The notes beneath the pieces are model-generated. The model was not told where the DNA came from. It saw nothing but the letters and a program-made list of their open reading frames with translations, and did not search any database. Below, piece by piece: positions 22,954 to 36,063 of a stretch of DNA of 64,000 bases. The stretch lies in contig JAMXBB010000010.1 of NCBI GenBank assembly GCA_024138015.1, forward strand, positions 52,624,336-52,688,335, read 5' to 3'. The DNA comes from Lumnitzera littorea. Lineage: Eukaryota > Streptophyta > Magnoliopsida > Myrtales > Combretaceae. A program made the position numbers and the translations under genes. Positions within the stretch are counted from its first letter, which is position 1. The number at the start of each line of letters is the position of its first letter.

Positions 22954-23849
22954 ATAGGGATCAAGGACCCATCACTTGCTCTCAAGCCTAAGGGCTTTCT
23001 CAAATGGTTTGCTGAGTTATCCGAGGTAAGTTAAGTGTTGAAGAGCAATGTTTTTCCCAGTTCGATCTGCTGGGATACTTTACTCTCTAAACCATCTAGG
23101 AAGCTGCAAAGGTGATCTATTGGCATCTGGAGCCAACCTTTCCATAACACCCCTATCCAAATACCAAATCAGGAAAATAGCCATCTCCACAGTACTGAGG
23201 TTGGGTTGAAAATTGTTAAGACCCAACCATCTGAGGCCGATTCAAATATGAGTTGTCCTTCAAGCTAACCCTTGTCTAGCCCAACAATCTGAGTGCCGAA
23301 TTTTCGACACTGACCAAACTTGATCAAAAACCTATCCTTGCTCGGCCTACAATGTTATTAGGATTGTAAATTGAGTGAAATGTATGTGTGCTGTCTTTTC
23401 TAACATCCATAATGTCCTTTTTGAAAGAAGATGTTTCTTTTTGCACGATTTCATGCTTCTCCTGTAAATTATTCTCCTTTTTGTTTAGCAAGTAAGGATT
23501 CATAGCCGTAAAGAATCACATATAAGAAGAATATAGTGAACTTTTGTTCCCTCTTGAGCTAAGTATCCTCTTGAGCTAAGTATCCTTTTGCTTACTCTTG
23601 AGCTAAGTATCCTTTTGCTTACTCTTGAGCTACTCTTATCTAGCTTATTAAGCATGGACTAGTAGCAAGTGATCTCTAGCCATACTTGTGCGTTATATCA
23701 AGTGTGACTCGAGCTTGTGTGAGGCGTTGGTGCGTCATATCTATTGTTAGTGCATAGGAACCCTTACCTATCCCTCAACTACCATTTACATTTCGAGCTA
23801 TGGTTACGCATGATATTGGGTTTGTGTGTTCACCTACGAGTTCGTATCA
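22954..23849 (+). mobile_element. Partial LTR related to LTR G
   Basis: Similarity to LTR G begins at GATAGGGATCAAGGA (about 22953; compare 12406) and runs through TGAGTTATCCGAGGTAAG, CTTTTTGCACGATT and CTTGAGCTAAG blocks to TTCGTATCA at 23849. The TATA region of LTR G is missing and the first several hundred bases are absent. A local expansion of CTTGAGCTAAGTATCCT (three to four steps, 23552-23635) is unique to this copy. Confidence 0.7.
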
Positions 23850-24380
23850 CTACTCTTGTCATTGTCTTCTTGGAATTCACTTAAGGTATATTGGTTTGAT
23901 TGAGATTTTGACAAAATATTTATTGGATGATACTAAGGGGGCTAGTAGCAAGAGAAGGGAAAAGAAAAATTTTTCTCATGTATCTTTCCTAATTTGGTTG
24001 AAATGAGGTATATCATATGATGATAGTTTATGACATATTAACTTCTAGCTAAATTTGGCAAGGTTAAGTATGGTATTGGCTTGATTATACGTGGATTAAT
24101 ATGACAATTAATTAAGTTGGTAACTATTCCAATATGATCCAACTTGATATATGGTTAGTCCTCTTAGTGAAATTACGACTTGGTTAAGTCCTCCTAAATA
24201 ATGTGCTAAGGTTTCATAGGTTTTTAGTGTCACTCGGACTTTTACCTCATAACTCCGAGTAGGGTCATAGATTCGCTTCTTGTGTTAACTAGATTGATCT
24301 TGCTTAGTTGGTCTTCTTCGAGAATTTAATGGGGGTCCCAATTGTATATTAATCTTAGGGTGAAAATTTTACGCAATTTA
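23850..24380. other. No gene recognised; likely 3' untranslated part of the Tekay-like element
   Basis: The sequence lies just beyond the minus-strand end of the Tekay-like polyprotein, where a 3' untranslated part and LTR would be expected. The minus strand carries CTACTCGGAGTTATGAGG (about 24264-24247). No LTR boundary is visible. Confidence 0.35.
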
Positions 24381-24389
24381 CATCTTTCT

Positions 24390-26380
24390 CTCCTTAAGAT
24401 AAGTTTTTTCCCAAAACTCCAAAGTTCGTACCTAGGTCTTCAAACAAATGAAGTATTTACACTTGACCTCCTCTTTTGACTCCCAAGTAGCTTCTTTTGA
24501 CTCATGATTTCTCCATAAGACCTTAACTTAATCTCCATGTTTCTTAGTTTCCAAGTCTTGTAATATAGAATTTGAATTGAATGTTCTTTGTAGGTCAAGT
24601 TTTCTTTCAACCACACTGATTCTAACTCCATTACTCTATTAAGGTCTAATATGTGCTTTTTTGGACCAATACATGAAACATGTTATGAATCCTAGATAGG
24701 TTGAGCGGTAATGCTAATTTGTATGCTATGCTCTTAACTCTCTCAAGTTTTTCAAACAACCTTATATTCTTCAGGTTCAATTTTCCTTGTATTCAAGCTT
24801 AGTGTATACTTTTAATGGGGTTTACCTTCAAATACATATGGTCTTCGACTTCAAACTCTAGGGCCCGCCCTTTTATGTTGGTCTAACTCTTTTGTTGGTC
24901 CTGAGCCTCTTTCATTTTTTGCTTTGCAATGATAACCTTTTCCACTGCCTCTTGTATTGAATTTGGTCTTAAGGCTAGTTTTGTAGCATCTTCCTAGAAT
25001 AGTGGGGATCTAGAGTTGCATCCATACAAAGCTTCATATAGGGTCATCTGTATAGTGGATTTGTAACCATTGATGTAAGCAAATTTGTCCAGTGGGAAAT
25101 GTTCATCCTGGCTCCCTTTGAATTCCATGAGATAAGCCCTCAACATGTCTCTTTTGCTTGAATGGCCCTATTTAATTGTCCATTTGTCTGAGGGTGATGT
25201 GTCATATTAAATTGTAGTTTAGTTCCCATGATCCTATTTGATTATCCATATGTTTGAAGGTGATATGTCGTGTTAAATTGTAGTTTAGTTCCCATAACCT
25301 TTTGTAGACTCAACCAAAATTCTAATGCAAAATGGGGATCTCAATAAAAAATAATACCTACTAGCACTCCACGAAGTCACATGATTTCTCTCAAGTAGAT
25401 TCAAGCCAATTTTTCCAATGCGTATGTCTTATCGATAGGTAGGAAATGAGCGGTCTTAGTGAGTTGATCTACCACTATCCATATGGTATCAAACCTTATG
25501 GTTGTATGAAGCAACCTACTCATGAAATCTATGGTTATCTAATCCCACTTCCATTCGAGAATAGATAGGGGCCGTAGTAATCTGCTTAGTCTTTAGTCTT
25601 TTGCTTCAACTCGCGGGCACACTTTACATTTTAATATAAATTCGGCTACATCATCTTTCATGCCATTCCACTATAAATTTCTCTTAAGATCTTACTACAT
25701 TTTTGTTCCACTTGGGTGGACATGTATCTTGAATAATGTGCCTCTATTAAAATTTCCTTTCAAAGCTTGGTATCATTGGGCACACATAATCTAGTCGTTA
25801 GTCAAATGGTACCATCTTCATCAATTCCAAAACCCAATACTCATTGATCGTCATTTTTTGCATCACTTGTTGCAATGCTAGGTCATTTTGTTAAGCCTCT
25901 CCGATCATGTTATTAAGGTAGGTTCAACAACTAAATTTAACAATTCAGTCTTAGCCCCATGTCATGTCAACTCAAGGTTTAACCTTTTAAATTACTTGAC
26001 TAATTCTTCTGGTTCCATGAGAAGGGATGCCACTTAAGGATAGTTCTTATGACTTAATGCATTTGCTATTGCATTAATCTTTTCGGGGCAATAATTGACT
26101 TCAAAATTGTAATCCTTAATCAATTTGAGCCATCGACAATGTCTCATGTTCAACTCCTTTTGAGTAAAAAGATATTTAAGGCTCTTATGATTATTGTAAA
26201 TTTTGCATTTTTGATTGTAGAGGTAATGTCTCTAATGTTTTAAGGCAGACACTACTACTATAAGTACCGGGTCATGTATTGAGTAGTTCTATTTATGTGG
26301 CCACAATTGTCAAGATGCATAGGTAATGGCTTTCCCTTTCTACATCAACACATTCGAGTCCATTTTTGGAGGCATCACTA
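24390..26380 (-). pseudogene. Tekay-like chromovirus pol remnant (RNase H, integrase, chromodomain-like tail)
   Basis: On the minus strand from 26375: KGKAITYASWQL, then HYLYNQKCKIYNNHKSLKYL and FTQKELNMRHCRWLKLIKDY (RNase H of Ty3/gypsy); INAIANALSHK; AEFILKCKVCPRVEA (zinc-binding HHCC part); WDITIDFMSRL and DTIWIVVDQLTKTAHFLP (integrase core); THHPQTNGQLN (before the catalytic Glu region); then FEGKPH and HILDLNRV, and finally YKTWKLRNMEIKLRSYGE with a TWE-like WESEE step seen through a shift near 24490. That last stretch matches the C-terminal chromodomain-like tail of Tekay-type elements. Reverse transcriptase and gag are missing because similarity stops near 26380. Dozens of stops and shifts are present. 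A 66-bp duplication sits in the integrase. Confidence 0.8.
25160..25295 (-). repeat. 66-bp tandem duplication inside Tekay-like integrase
   Basis: The stretch containing the HHPQT-like motif occurs twice, 66 bases apart (compare GAGGGTGATG at 25190 with GAAGGTGATA at 25256, each followed by a TTAAATTGTAGTTTAG step). The length is a multiple of three, so the frame would have been kept. The copies differ at several positions. Confidence 0.8.
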
Positions 26381-26389
26381 TGTATAGTG

Positions 26390-29300
26390 AAGGGTGGGGG
26401 TAGTGAATTGATTACTTTTAAAAATAAAGGATTTACAAAGGTTTGCAAAAATGATTCCCCTTGATTACGTAATTATTAGCATGAAAGTATTAGCAAATAA
26501 CAGTTAATTGTAATAATATAAAAATATGCATGAATTTAAAAGAGAGAGGGAAGAGAAGATCAGGCGAATAGAATTATAGCGTTTTGACCTTGTACCTACT
26601 ACACTTTTCCATCTCTATTGTCGAAGACCTAATATTCTTCACTTGAGTCGTTCCACTATCCACTTTTAACAATGTCCAATACTTAAGAGATTACAATCAA
26701 TTCCTCTCCTCTAACTTCTTAACTTAACTTTAGCTAAACTCAGATTTATAGAGATACGAGTGCAATCCTCTCACTAGTAGCAAATCCTAACTCTCAAAAT
26801 ATTAAACAAAATAATGAGGAAATGGTACAATTGGATCCTCAAATAATAAGCATGAAATAAAAATACAAATATGGAATTCGTATGTCTAAATATATCCTCT
26901 AATCAATCTTCTGATCATGTCAAACTTAAGAATGTTTTCGAAAATAATCACTACACTACTTGTAATCTTTCTTCTTATCTCTTTTCTTCTTAATTATCCT
27001 TTAGATCTCATGCCTTTATGTACTCACTCTTTCCAATGGCTAGATTGAGGAATATTTGGAAAGCCATTTAATATTTGAATTAATTCTTAATCTTTCCTTG
27101 ATTTCTAGGAGTAATTTTTTTAGGGGATATCTTTGTTGCTTAATTTAAGCTTCCATATTCTTGTCAAGATATGTTTGTTGTTTTCTTCATTTTCAAGATG
27201 TTTGATCGTGTTATAAGGAAATTTCCTAACAATCTTTAACTTATGTGAATATGGAATGCATATCACCTTTGCGCTTGATCCACCTCATATTGGTTGTCAT
27301 AAATTTGAACATTAAACCAATAAATATTCCAAACTTTTAGCCATGGTATCTTATTGGTTGCTTCTTGATCTTTTTTCCAAAAAAAAAAAAATAAAACAAT
27401 AAATATGTTCTTTTTTCCTTCTATAAAAGATCCTTACACCCCCTTAAAATTAATGAATGTTGATATCGTCTTATATCTCGTTCTTGTTTTATTAAGATTT
27501 AATTTTTGTTGAACCGAATGTCATTTTTCCAACCATGAATTAAATTACCATGCGAAGCTGCCATTCTTGTAGAAAAATTACTTGCTGAAGCTTGAAGAAA
27601 AAAGATATCTTACCGTTTGACTTTCTTGGATAGAAATACACGTAGATATGTTTTTCCTCTTGATTCTTAGCTTGAAATATGTTTGAATAATTTGTAAATG
27701 TAGCTTTCTAAAAGTTTTCCTCCATATTTGGTCATGATACCAATCAAATGGAATGATATGATTTGTATTCTAGGTGATATCAATTGTCCTTTACCATATC
27801 TTCCTTTTATATCTTTCCAAAAACATGAGATCTAATTAATTCTTAATAAAAAATCTTCTATTTCCTTTTATATCAAATGCATATCATGTCTGATTCATTA
27901 AAATAATCACTTAAGCTCCCCCTTCAAATTTTCAAACCTTATAGCAGTAAAAAAACTCAAAAATTCTACATGAAATCATTTTAATGAATTTGATAAAATA
28001 ATTTCTTAATTTATTTCCCATGGATTTTTGTCCAACTTAGTAAAACGCATTGGATATATTAGCTAAATACACCCATTAAGAGGAGCTAGGTTCTCAATTT
28101 ACTAAAAATCCAACTTAATACTCGTTTCATAAAAATCTGTAAAAATCATGTTTTGCCCAGCTTCTCTTATTTGTTTTTTTATTTATCCTCTAATCTATCT
28201 TCTGATTTTAAGAAAATACTTGATTGTTCTCTTATCCCAAACTTAGGTTATTTTAAATGTTTTCTTGTGTACTTAGTAAGCACATTAACATTAACTTACT
28301 ATAAGTTTCGTATCATCAAAACCAACTTAGGAAATTTAACATTCTTAGTAAATTGTGTTATTTACTCTCTAGTTTCATGTAACGTTTCAATCTTGATTAT
28401 TCTTTGAACCATGGAGACTCTTAATCCTATTCCTATGGAATTCGAATTCTAAATTGATCGGACTTATGTCTCTAGCCTTTGCCTAATCATAACACCCTCT
28501 CCACTTGAATCATTTTTTAATAGAGCATCGCATGATCACATTAAGATCTTGTATCTCGCTATTAAGTTGGCTACCCTTGGTTACCCTAATCTGAAGAAAT
28601 TTAGTACCTAATCTCTTATTGTATTGAAATCCTGCTAATTATACTTGTCCATTCAATTGTACGACTCGCATCTTTACAGCAAACTCATACATTAATTTTG
28701 CAACTTAAGTAAACACTGATTGACGACAATAAGTTCTGTGTAATTAGATTATTAAAGAATAAAATCATAGATTGAAATAGAGGTTATTGCAATATGAACT
28801 AGATTTTAATAATAATTTACTGAGAATAATTAGAAGAGTAACATGATGAAAGGAAAAATGAAAGCAAATTTAAGAGACTCTCAGTACAATTCTAAGCTAC
28901 AGCACTACCTAAGGGGGCTCTTCTTATAACTTTAAGCCTAGGGATCTATTTATAAAGAGTAAGACTAAGTTTATAAAGAGAACTTAACAAAAATAGAAAA
29001 TTCGCTTGTCATGGGATGTCTGATATAGATAAGTGCATCTATTAGTTTATAATATAGTAGATAATAGTCCAAGTATTGATCCCTCTAAGATTAATGTAAT
29101 TATTAGTACTTCACCCATTTCCTAATATCTAACATAATAATTTTAGTCAAGAAATAAATTCAAGGAAATTAAATCTAACTAAAACTAATTAAACTAATAT
29201 GTAAAATAACTAATGTGCAACATAAATAAAAATTAAAGATATTAATAATGCATAATTTCAATATTCAATTATTGATTACCCTAAAACAATAAAGTATATA

Positions 29301-31350
29301 TTAATCTCATCCTAATTAACTGGATTGTGAGAATTTTTAAATTATACTAACATCCCTCTCAAGATTATTAGTATCTAATGCTAAAATAATTAGATAGAAT
29401 CTCTTTTCATTTAAAAACCTTAGAATTGTATTAACGATCTATGAATCTTATTATTAGGTTTTACCCTAATCTAAAGAAATCATTGTGGCCTATCTCTAGA
29501 TTTACCCTAACTCCTTCTAATTATATTAGATCTTTCACATATATTATCTCTCGAATCTCTATATGTGAAATAAGATATTAAATCAATATTAACTCAACGC
29601 AATGAAAGAATACGTAATTAGATCACAATTAATTAGAAATTATGGATTGAAAAGAAAAGAAAATTAATTATATAAATTAGGGTTCATAATAATTTAATCC
29701 TAAAAAAAATAATCTAAAATATTGAGAAAAATTAAAATATATAAAGAAGAAAAGAAAAATGAGTCTCTAAGACCCTAAAATATGGATGAATGAATGCTAA
29801 CGTATATAAGCATTTGTATTTATTTATATCTTATGAAATTTTAAAATATATCTCCTCTTTTATCTTCTTAAAATAAATCTTCAATTGGTTTTGCATTGAA
29901 TAATATTTTGCTCTCCATTTTATTGTACGGAACGGCTTCGGATTTTGGTACGATACGGCATCTAATTCAAATTACCAATTTCGATTGCATGGATAAATCT
30001 CTGCGAATGCTTCAAGGATAGACCTCAATTGCTTTCTAATGTGACTCGGAAATAATTGGATATGGGCTTCGCAATTATATGCTGGACCGTAGCTGCTTCA
30101 ATTTTCAAGTCTGGAACGCAATTTGCTTTTGAGAATATCAAGGCTTGGAACTTGAATTGCGTGGTCGTGGACTTAAAGGCATGTATGGACTTCAACGTGG
30201 AAGAGCCTTGCTTGGTTGCTACTGTGAGCAAATTTCGAATCTTCAATCATTAAACGATAGTAGCTGGACTTCCAATTTTAATTATGGAATGTGGAGTTGC
30301 TGATTCACGGGACAAAGGCTCGGACTTACGCGTGTGTGGGCTTTTCAGTTGCATGAACTCATGGATCAGGTTGGAACGTCACGTATGGGATCTGACTATG
30401 GTATATATTTGGATTTGCATCCGTGGGACATGACCATGTTAAAAAATCATGCAACTATCTAACCTTATATTTTAACCTTTCTATTACATGGCTAAAAAAA
30501 AAATCTAACCTTTATATTATGTTAATTGCAACCCAACACAACCATATCAATAGGTCATATAATTTTTTAGTCATATTTTAAATAAATTGAGACAATTTTC
30601 AATGTGTTTCTGTTAACTGGTTGTGTCGATCTTCGAAAACTCCTAACTTATCTAATTTAAGTCTAAATCAAGTGAAACTTAATTCATTTTCTTCCTTTTC
30701 TTCTTAATTATTCAATCGAAGCTTGAAATCAAAATATTTTCTAATTAAGGACCAAATGTTCACAAAATATCCATAAAAAAATAAAAAACACCATAAAAAC
30801 CAATTTACAAATATATGTAATAAAACACTTATTAATGTCCATGCCATAGGTACATAACGTTAGAGTATAGATATGTTCTTACTCTTTACGTGAAAACTTT
30901 GAATTTAATGAAGTTGCTTGATGAAGGGATCGCGAGTGGGGACCATGGTCCTTCTTGGCTTTTATTCTTTACTTGATTCTTGTCCCCTTCAATTTGTGAT
31001 TAATGCTTTTATTTCAAAATACTTCAAAAATTATTGAAAACCTTCAAAACTCCTTGAAATGCTCTAGAAGTCCCTAAACATAAAATTTAAACAGATTGAA
31101 CTAAAAAACAATACAAAATTTTATTTGATTAAAGTCTAAAATAGCATTAAATAACTATACAAAATGTATGCTAAATTTGTGTTATCAAGCTTAGCATCCT
31201 CATTGAACAACTTATTTGGCAAGCTGTCCAAAGCAATGTGGTTCCATGGTAGTATGGTACCTTGAACTAGCTCCTTATTGATTTTCCAGCTATTTAGACT
31301 TAAGCTTACGAAATACATAGACTAATTGGGACTATAGTCATGATTAGATG
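26390..31350. other. 5-kb AT-rich stretch without recognisable gene
   Basis: No frame above about 85 codons and none with a known motif. The 84-codon + frame at 28153-28407 is hydrophobic by composition only. A TATA-like CTATAAAAGATCC occurs near 27421. The part 29020-29760 is very AT-rich with many AATTA and CTAAAA words and reads like untranslated retroelement DNA. The part 29930-30430 is less AT-rich and has a pair of overlapping 65- and 73-codon frames on opposite strands (30025-30253), probably chance. Confidence 0.5.
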
Positions 31351-33187
31351 GCGTTGCAGTAGGAACCTCCATAAAAGGTAAGGTCAATGTCCAATACAAA
31401 GTAGGGACGTTGAATTTGGGGACATCATCATCATCCATTATGTTGATTTGGAAGGGAGGAAGGGGGGAGGGGAAGGAGAAGTGACACTAGCTCCTTATTG
31501 GCTAGACTTGGAACCATTGGACCCATCGCCCTTGTCTTTTGCAAGGACGACTCATCCGAAGGTCCTTCTAGTCTTAGTCAACATAGTGATCCGATTGCTA
31601 CCAAAGACCTACTAATCCACCTCCGCCCCTTGAGACTTGGGTTTGATGAACTACCCTTTAGCATCATGCTATAAGGGAACCTTATCAGCCTTCTCTATGA
31701 ACCTTTTTCTCTTTCCCGTAGTCTTGACAGCACCACCATCCTTAGGTTCGTATCCTTAGCTGTTTCTTCTTCTAGGCCCTCTTTGTAGCCTTCTCCTTCT
31801 TCAAGCACTCTACCTCAACAATCCACTCCAACATAAAGTTTGAAGCATCGCATGTAAGGAGCTTGCAATTTGTAAAATAAAGAATGCATTTAGCAAAAGC
31901 CCTGAAGAAATGATGAACTTACTATGAGAGGTCATGTTGAACACGAGCCTATTCCCTAGGAAGCTCTTCTTAACTTCAGTAGATGATAACCATAGCTTAG
32001 TGCCCCTTTCAGTATGGACTCAAAGAGGAAAGTGCCTTAAGCTACCTTAACTTATTGTAAAAAAAGGATTGGCTCCTTGTGATGAAGCCAATGCACTATT
32101 ACCTTGGCATTTCAAGGAACGTTCTTCCGAAGATTAAAACATTGAAGGATCCAGTTAATTACACATCTATTGTGTTCTCTTAGAAACTTAATGCTCCCCA
32201 TACGAATTGGATCCATCCACTTAGTCTAGAACTTGAGCTTTTGATATGCTTGGATTTGCATAAAGTTCTTCTTCTAGTCATAGATAAGAGACTCTAGGCC
32301 TCCCAAGATCTTTCTATTGATGTGACCAGAAAGTAAAACCATCATAAGTGATGCTATCACAAGAAGAAGAAGTATCGAAAACAATGTATGAGTAGCATTC
32401 ACCTCTAATTAGGTATACATGGCTTCAAAAGCTGCAAAAAATCCTTATACTATTTGAAACTAGTTTCATTGGAAAAAGGTGTTGGTAAATGGGGACCCTT
32501 ATAAAAAACTTCGAGAATGGCCATTGCAATCCCTTGACCACGAAGTGTTCCCAGCATAGATAGAACCCGTTAGTTCAGATCAAGGCAATTTGGTCCTCTT
32601 CCTTAGGTGGTTAAGTGTATAAGCTTGGCATCTCATTAGGAAAATACATTATGAACAAGTGGCTCGCCTCTACCTAAGTGATTTCACTTACTTGACCATG
32701 TAGAGTGAGCTCTACATTGGTAGCCATACTATACATTAGCATAACCACCTCTTCTACGCAGGTAAGGTCACCGTCAGGGTATTCATCTTTAAGAAGTGCG
32801 ATAACTTACATTTGCCTATGCTTATATTAGCTTAACCTCCTAAACCATTGCTACTTTCTCTTTGTATTGCATTGTAGCCACCTCTATTAATGGGGAAGCC
32901 ATCCATTCCACCACATCACAAACAACATTGCTCTTGGACAAGGTAGTAGTGAAAGAACCATATGGCATAGATCCCAAAATCTCATCTAAACCCACCATTT
33001 CTTGATAACAAAAATGGAAACTATGAAGAAAGTAAGAGTAAAGCTTGATGAAATAAGAGAATGCAAGATTACAAAAAGTGGAGTTAGATGATGTTGTTGC
33101 CACTTTTATAAACATAACATTAAAATTTAAGTTTTGGTATCTATGGAAAATCGAAAGGATGTGATATGTTGAACCCTTAGAACACAA
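31350..33187 (-). pseudogene. Second minus-strand gypsy-type transposon domain ORF
   Basis: A 115-codon open stretch (33187-32840) leads into VASHLFIMYFPNEMP-like sequence, then FYLCWEHFVVKGLQWPFSKFF and YQHLFPMKLVSNSIRIFCSF (32590-32420). This fits the GLxxPxxxF, later QLxPNSxRxxxxF, signature of the plant gypsy-type transposon domain (PF04195 style). Downstream the frame becomes charged (KKEKATKRA, EREKKV region, 31830-31680) with a Ser-rich acidic end near 31440. Stops occur inside the domain. It is the same kind of ORF as the one at 6623-11545, from a separate Tat-like element whose pol is not visible nearby. Confidence 0.6.
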
Positions 33188-33915
33188 TACTTAAGCTATG
33201 ATCTCATCAAACGATTAGTGCTTTTTAGACATAAAAGGATAGTTATAAGGGCCAACTATTAGTAATACGCACCTATCCCCTGTACAAATAGACATGTAGA
33301 TAAATTGTCTTGATACATTGAACTCTGGAGAAGACACGTCAAACTCTCTCTCTCACAAAGGAGTGTAAGTAACCTTAATAAGACCATCAATCCTAAGATA
33401 GAATTGGCTCTAGAGCTTACCACATCTTGGTGAGGCACGAAAGCTCCATATGAGGCGAGGAACACTTCTAAGGAAGAACATTGATAAAAACTCTTGGCAA
33501 TATAATTGTTTTACGAGCTTGCAAAATGTCTTCATAACCCATCTTAGCACTTAATCTCCTTGCCTATGTCTCAATATAAGGAAATTCCCAAGTAATCAAC
33601 TTGCTTACCTTCATACTTGGCTCAGTTTTCTTCGAATAGAAAGCAGAGACAGCAATTTCAACATCGTTAGCAATCCTTCGATTAGGATCATAGGGTGCAC
33701 ATGGTTAGAGCAAGGCGTAAGTGTTGATGGGAAAATTTAGACTGTAGGCTCTAAAGGCCTATTGTGACCTCAGTAAGTTGGGGACTCATCGACTACAGCT
33801 TACGATTGTCCCCAACTATGGGAGTTACCTATAGAGAACTTTATGAAATCCAATCCAAGGCTTACATAAACTCTTAGAGCCCAAGGATCTACCTAAGGTT
33901 GTCTTGACTCGAGAT
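33188..33915. other. Flank between antisense ORF and LTR C
   Basis: No gene is seen. The 68-codon minus frame at 33465-33259 has no recognisable motif. Near 33720 AGGCGTAAG is followed by TGTTGATGGG, which may be a decayed polypurine tract and LTR start by analogy with LTRs G and H, placed as expected relative to the antisense ORF. If so, the large element whose LTR starts at 33916 inserted into that LTR. Confidence 0.35.
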
Positions 33916-36063
33916 TATCAAGCCTAAATTTTTCTCGGTTTCTAATATTTTTCTTAACTTGACCTATAATAAACCTTATAACCGTTCAATACAGATCCTC
34001 AACTAAGGATTGAAAAAATCTTGGTTTTCTTTTTAACTTTGAATATTTTTTGAAGTCGTCACTCGATTGGAGTCAAGAAAAAAAGTTAAGTTATAACTAA
34101 TTGGGTGGATTAATTATAACTTAACTACTAGTCTTTGATAAAACCAATTTTTTTTTTTTAAATTAAAACTAGATGTCTTAGATCCGGGGACTAACTTATT
34201 AAATCCTAATGGGTACTATCTTAACCTTCCAAATTTAATTTAATTTTTCAATATGCCTATTTAAATTGAAAGAGTGATTTATATTCTGTTAATAAAGAAT
34301 TAATGAATTATATCTATTTACATAAGAAAAAAAAAACTAATAAATTTTTTACAAAAAAAGGGAAAAATAGATTTTTCCATATTTTAAGTCCCATTGTAGT
34401 TTACTACGAGTGCCTACATGCTAGTTATTTGGGATCAAATTTCCGTAATTCGCTCTTTTATAAAACTTTGACTTGTTAATCTCTTTTATTTTGGAAAATG
34501 GTCAAATGTACATTTCTTACCCATTTGGTTTTTGTTTAAGAAAAGTTTCTAAAAAGGTCTTATTTTTTACTATATTATTTTCTTGGAAAATTCTAAAGAA
34601 ACCCCAATTTTAAAAAGGGTTCATTTATTTTTTATTTTATTTGGAAAAAAGATATTTTTAAGTGATAAAAACTGTTTTATTTATTTTTTACTTTATTATT
34701 TAAGTTTGATTGAAGCATAAAAAAAAATAATAGAACCAAGCTTTCTTTTTCTTTCTTCTCTCTTTTTTTTTATAGTTTTTTTTAATAACTAAATAATACA
34801 TTAGAAAGAAAAGACTAAGAAAGAGAAAAGAGAGAGAGAGAGAGAGAATACATCATGATACAAGACAACAAAAACAAAGGGAAGAGGATTGGATCAAGCT
34901 ATCTCACGCGGGTCGAGTGTGGCTTTGGGCATGGATTTGGATCAATGAGTTAGGTTTAGGTTGGGTTGTTGGACTCGATTATGTGTTACGTACGTGTACA
35001 ATAAGGGGAATAAGGGGTTAGCAGTGATCAATGTCCTCTAAGCTGTTTTTGACACCAAAATGATAAGAAAAATTACTTTTATGACATTTTTATTAGCAAA
35101 AGGTTGAATGCTGTAGGTGTTTTCATATTTAATGGTGGTTTGGTGTGTTTTGAAAAAGGGTCGTCGGTAGTGGTGGTGGTTGCCACTCACAATGATTGCA
35201 ACCATGTGTAATGGTGGGGCTTATGGGTTGTTCTTGAGTTGGTAAAGCTGCTAGTACTAACATTTGGGTTTGAAAAAAATTGAAACAAAGCTTGGATGTA
35301 GAGAGAGAATATGGGTGAGGCTAGAGAGAGAAAGCTAGGAATTCGAGGCAAAAACTAAGGAAGGAGAAAGAGGATGAGCAATCATGTGCAGAGTACATGA
35401 CTAACAAGCCTAAGTGCACGCATCAAAAAATAAACCAGGCGCCCTTTGATGCTTGGGCTTTGGGCTAAGCTACAGGGCTTTTAGCCCTATTAAACATGAC
35501 TAAGCCTTTGAGCTTAGTCAAGGAAAACTGATTCGGTCCTTTTTTTCTTTTTCTCTTCTCTCCTTAAAAAAAAAAGACACTAAAAAAAAAAACTGGGCAC
35601 TTATTTTATTTTATCCTATTTCCACCCAAATTAAAATATGATTAAGTCGAGTACACATGTTAAAATTAATTTTCATATCAAACTCAATCTAATGGTTTTA
35701 TAAGTTTCAATTCAAAAATTAATTTAAATCAAATGTGGTCCAAATATTTTGAAATATGATCTATAATTGCTAAATTACGTTTGTGTGCTTTGACTCTATC
35801 CAACCTTAAAAATGAAATGGCCCATTTCATGTGACGCAATGACTCTAGAAACAACTCAGGATTTTTATTTTATTAAAAACTCTACATTTCCTAATTTTTG
35901 TATTTTTTTTCATTTTTCAATATATTTTCCATATCTTTTTACTTATTTTTTTATAGTTTTCTATTTTTTTTTTTTGTGTGTGTGTGTGTGTTTTTTTTTT
36001 AATTAGGACCCTTTCTCTTTTATTCTAAAAGAAACTCTAAAAATCATAAATGGGTTGTCTGTA
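33916..36063 (-). mobile_element. LTR C (3' LTR of the large element)
   Basis: It aligns with LTR E from the TATCAAGCC end (33916) to TTGTCTGTA (36063). Shared landmarks are the TGACGACTT box (near 34060, minus sense), a pyrimidine run followed by a GA run (34741-34847), CAAGCTATCTCACGCG (about 34895), AAAGGTTGAATG (about 35098), GCTTGGGCTTTGGGC (about 35451) and AATTAGGACCCTTTCTC (about 36001). A GT run (35975-35991) is unique to this copy. Together they show about 2.15 kb of colinear similarity. Confidence 0.8.

Noticed and set aside
26390..31350. Candidate small genes or tRNA genes in the gene-free 5 kb
   Set aside because: I looked for cloverleaf-like pairs and domain motifs and saw none that I could support by eye.
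33911..33915. Target-site duplication of the large C-E element
   Set aside because: GAGAT versus AAGAC matches at only three of five bases; recorded as suggestive and not as a feature.
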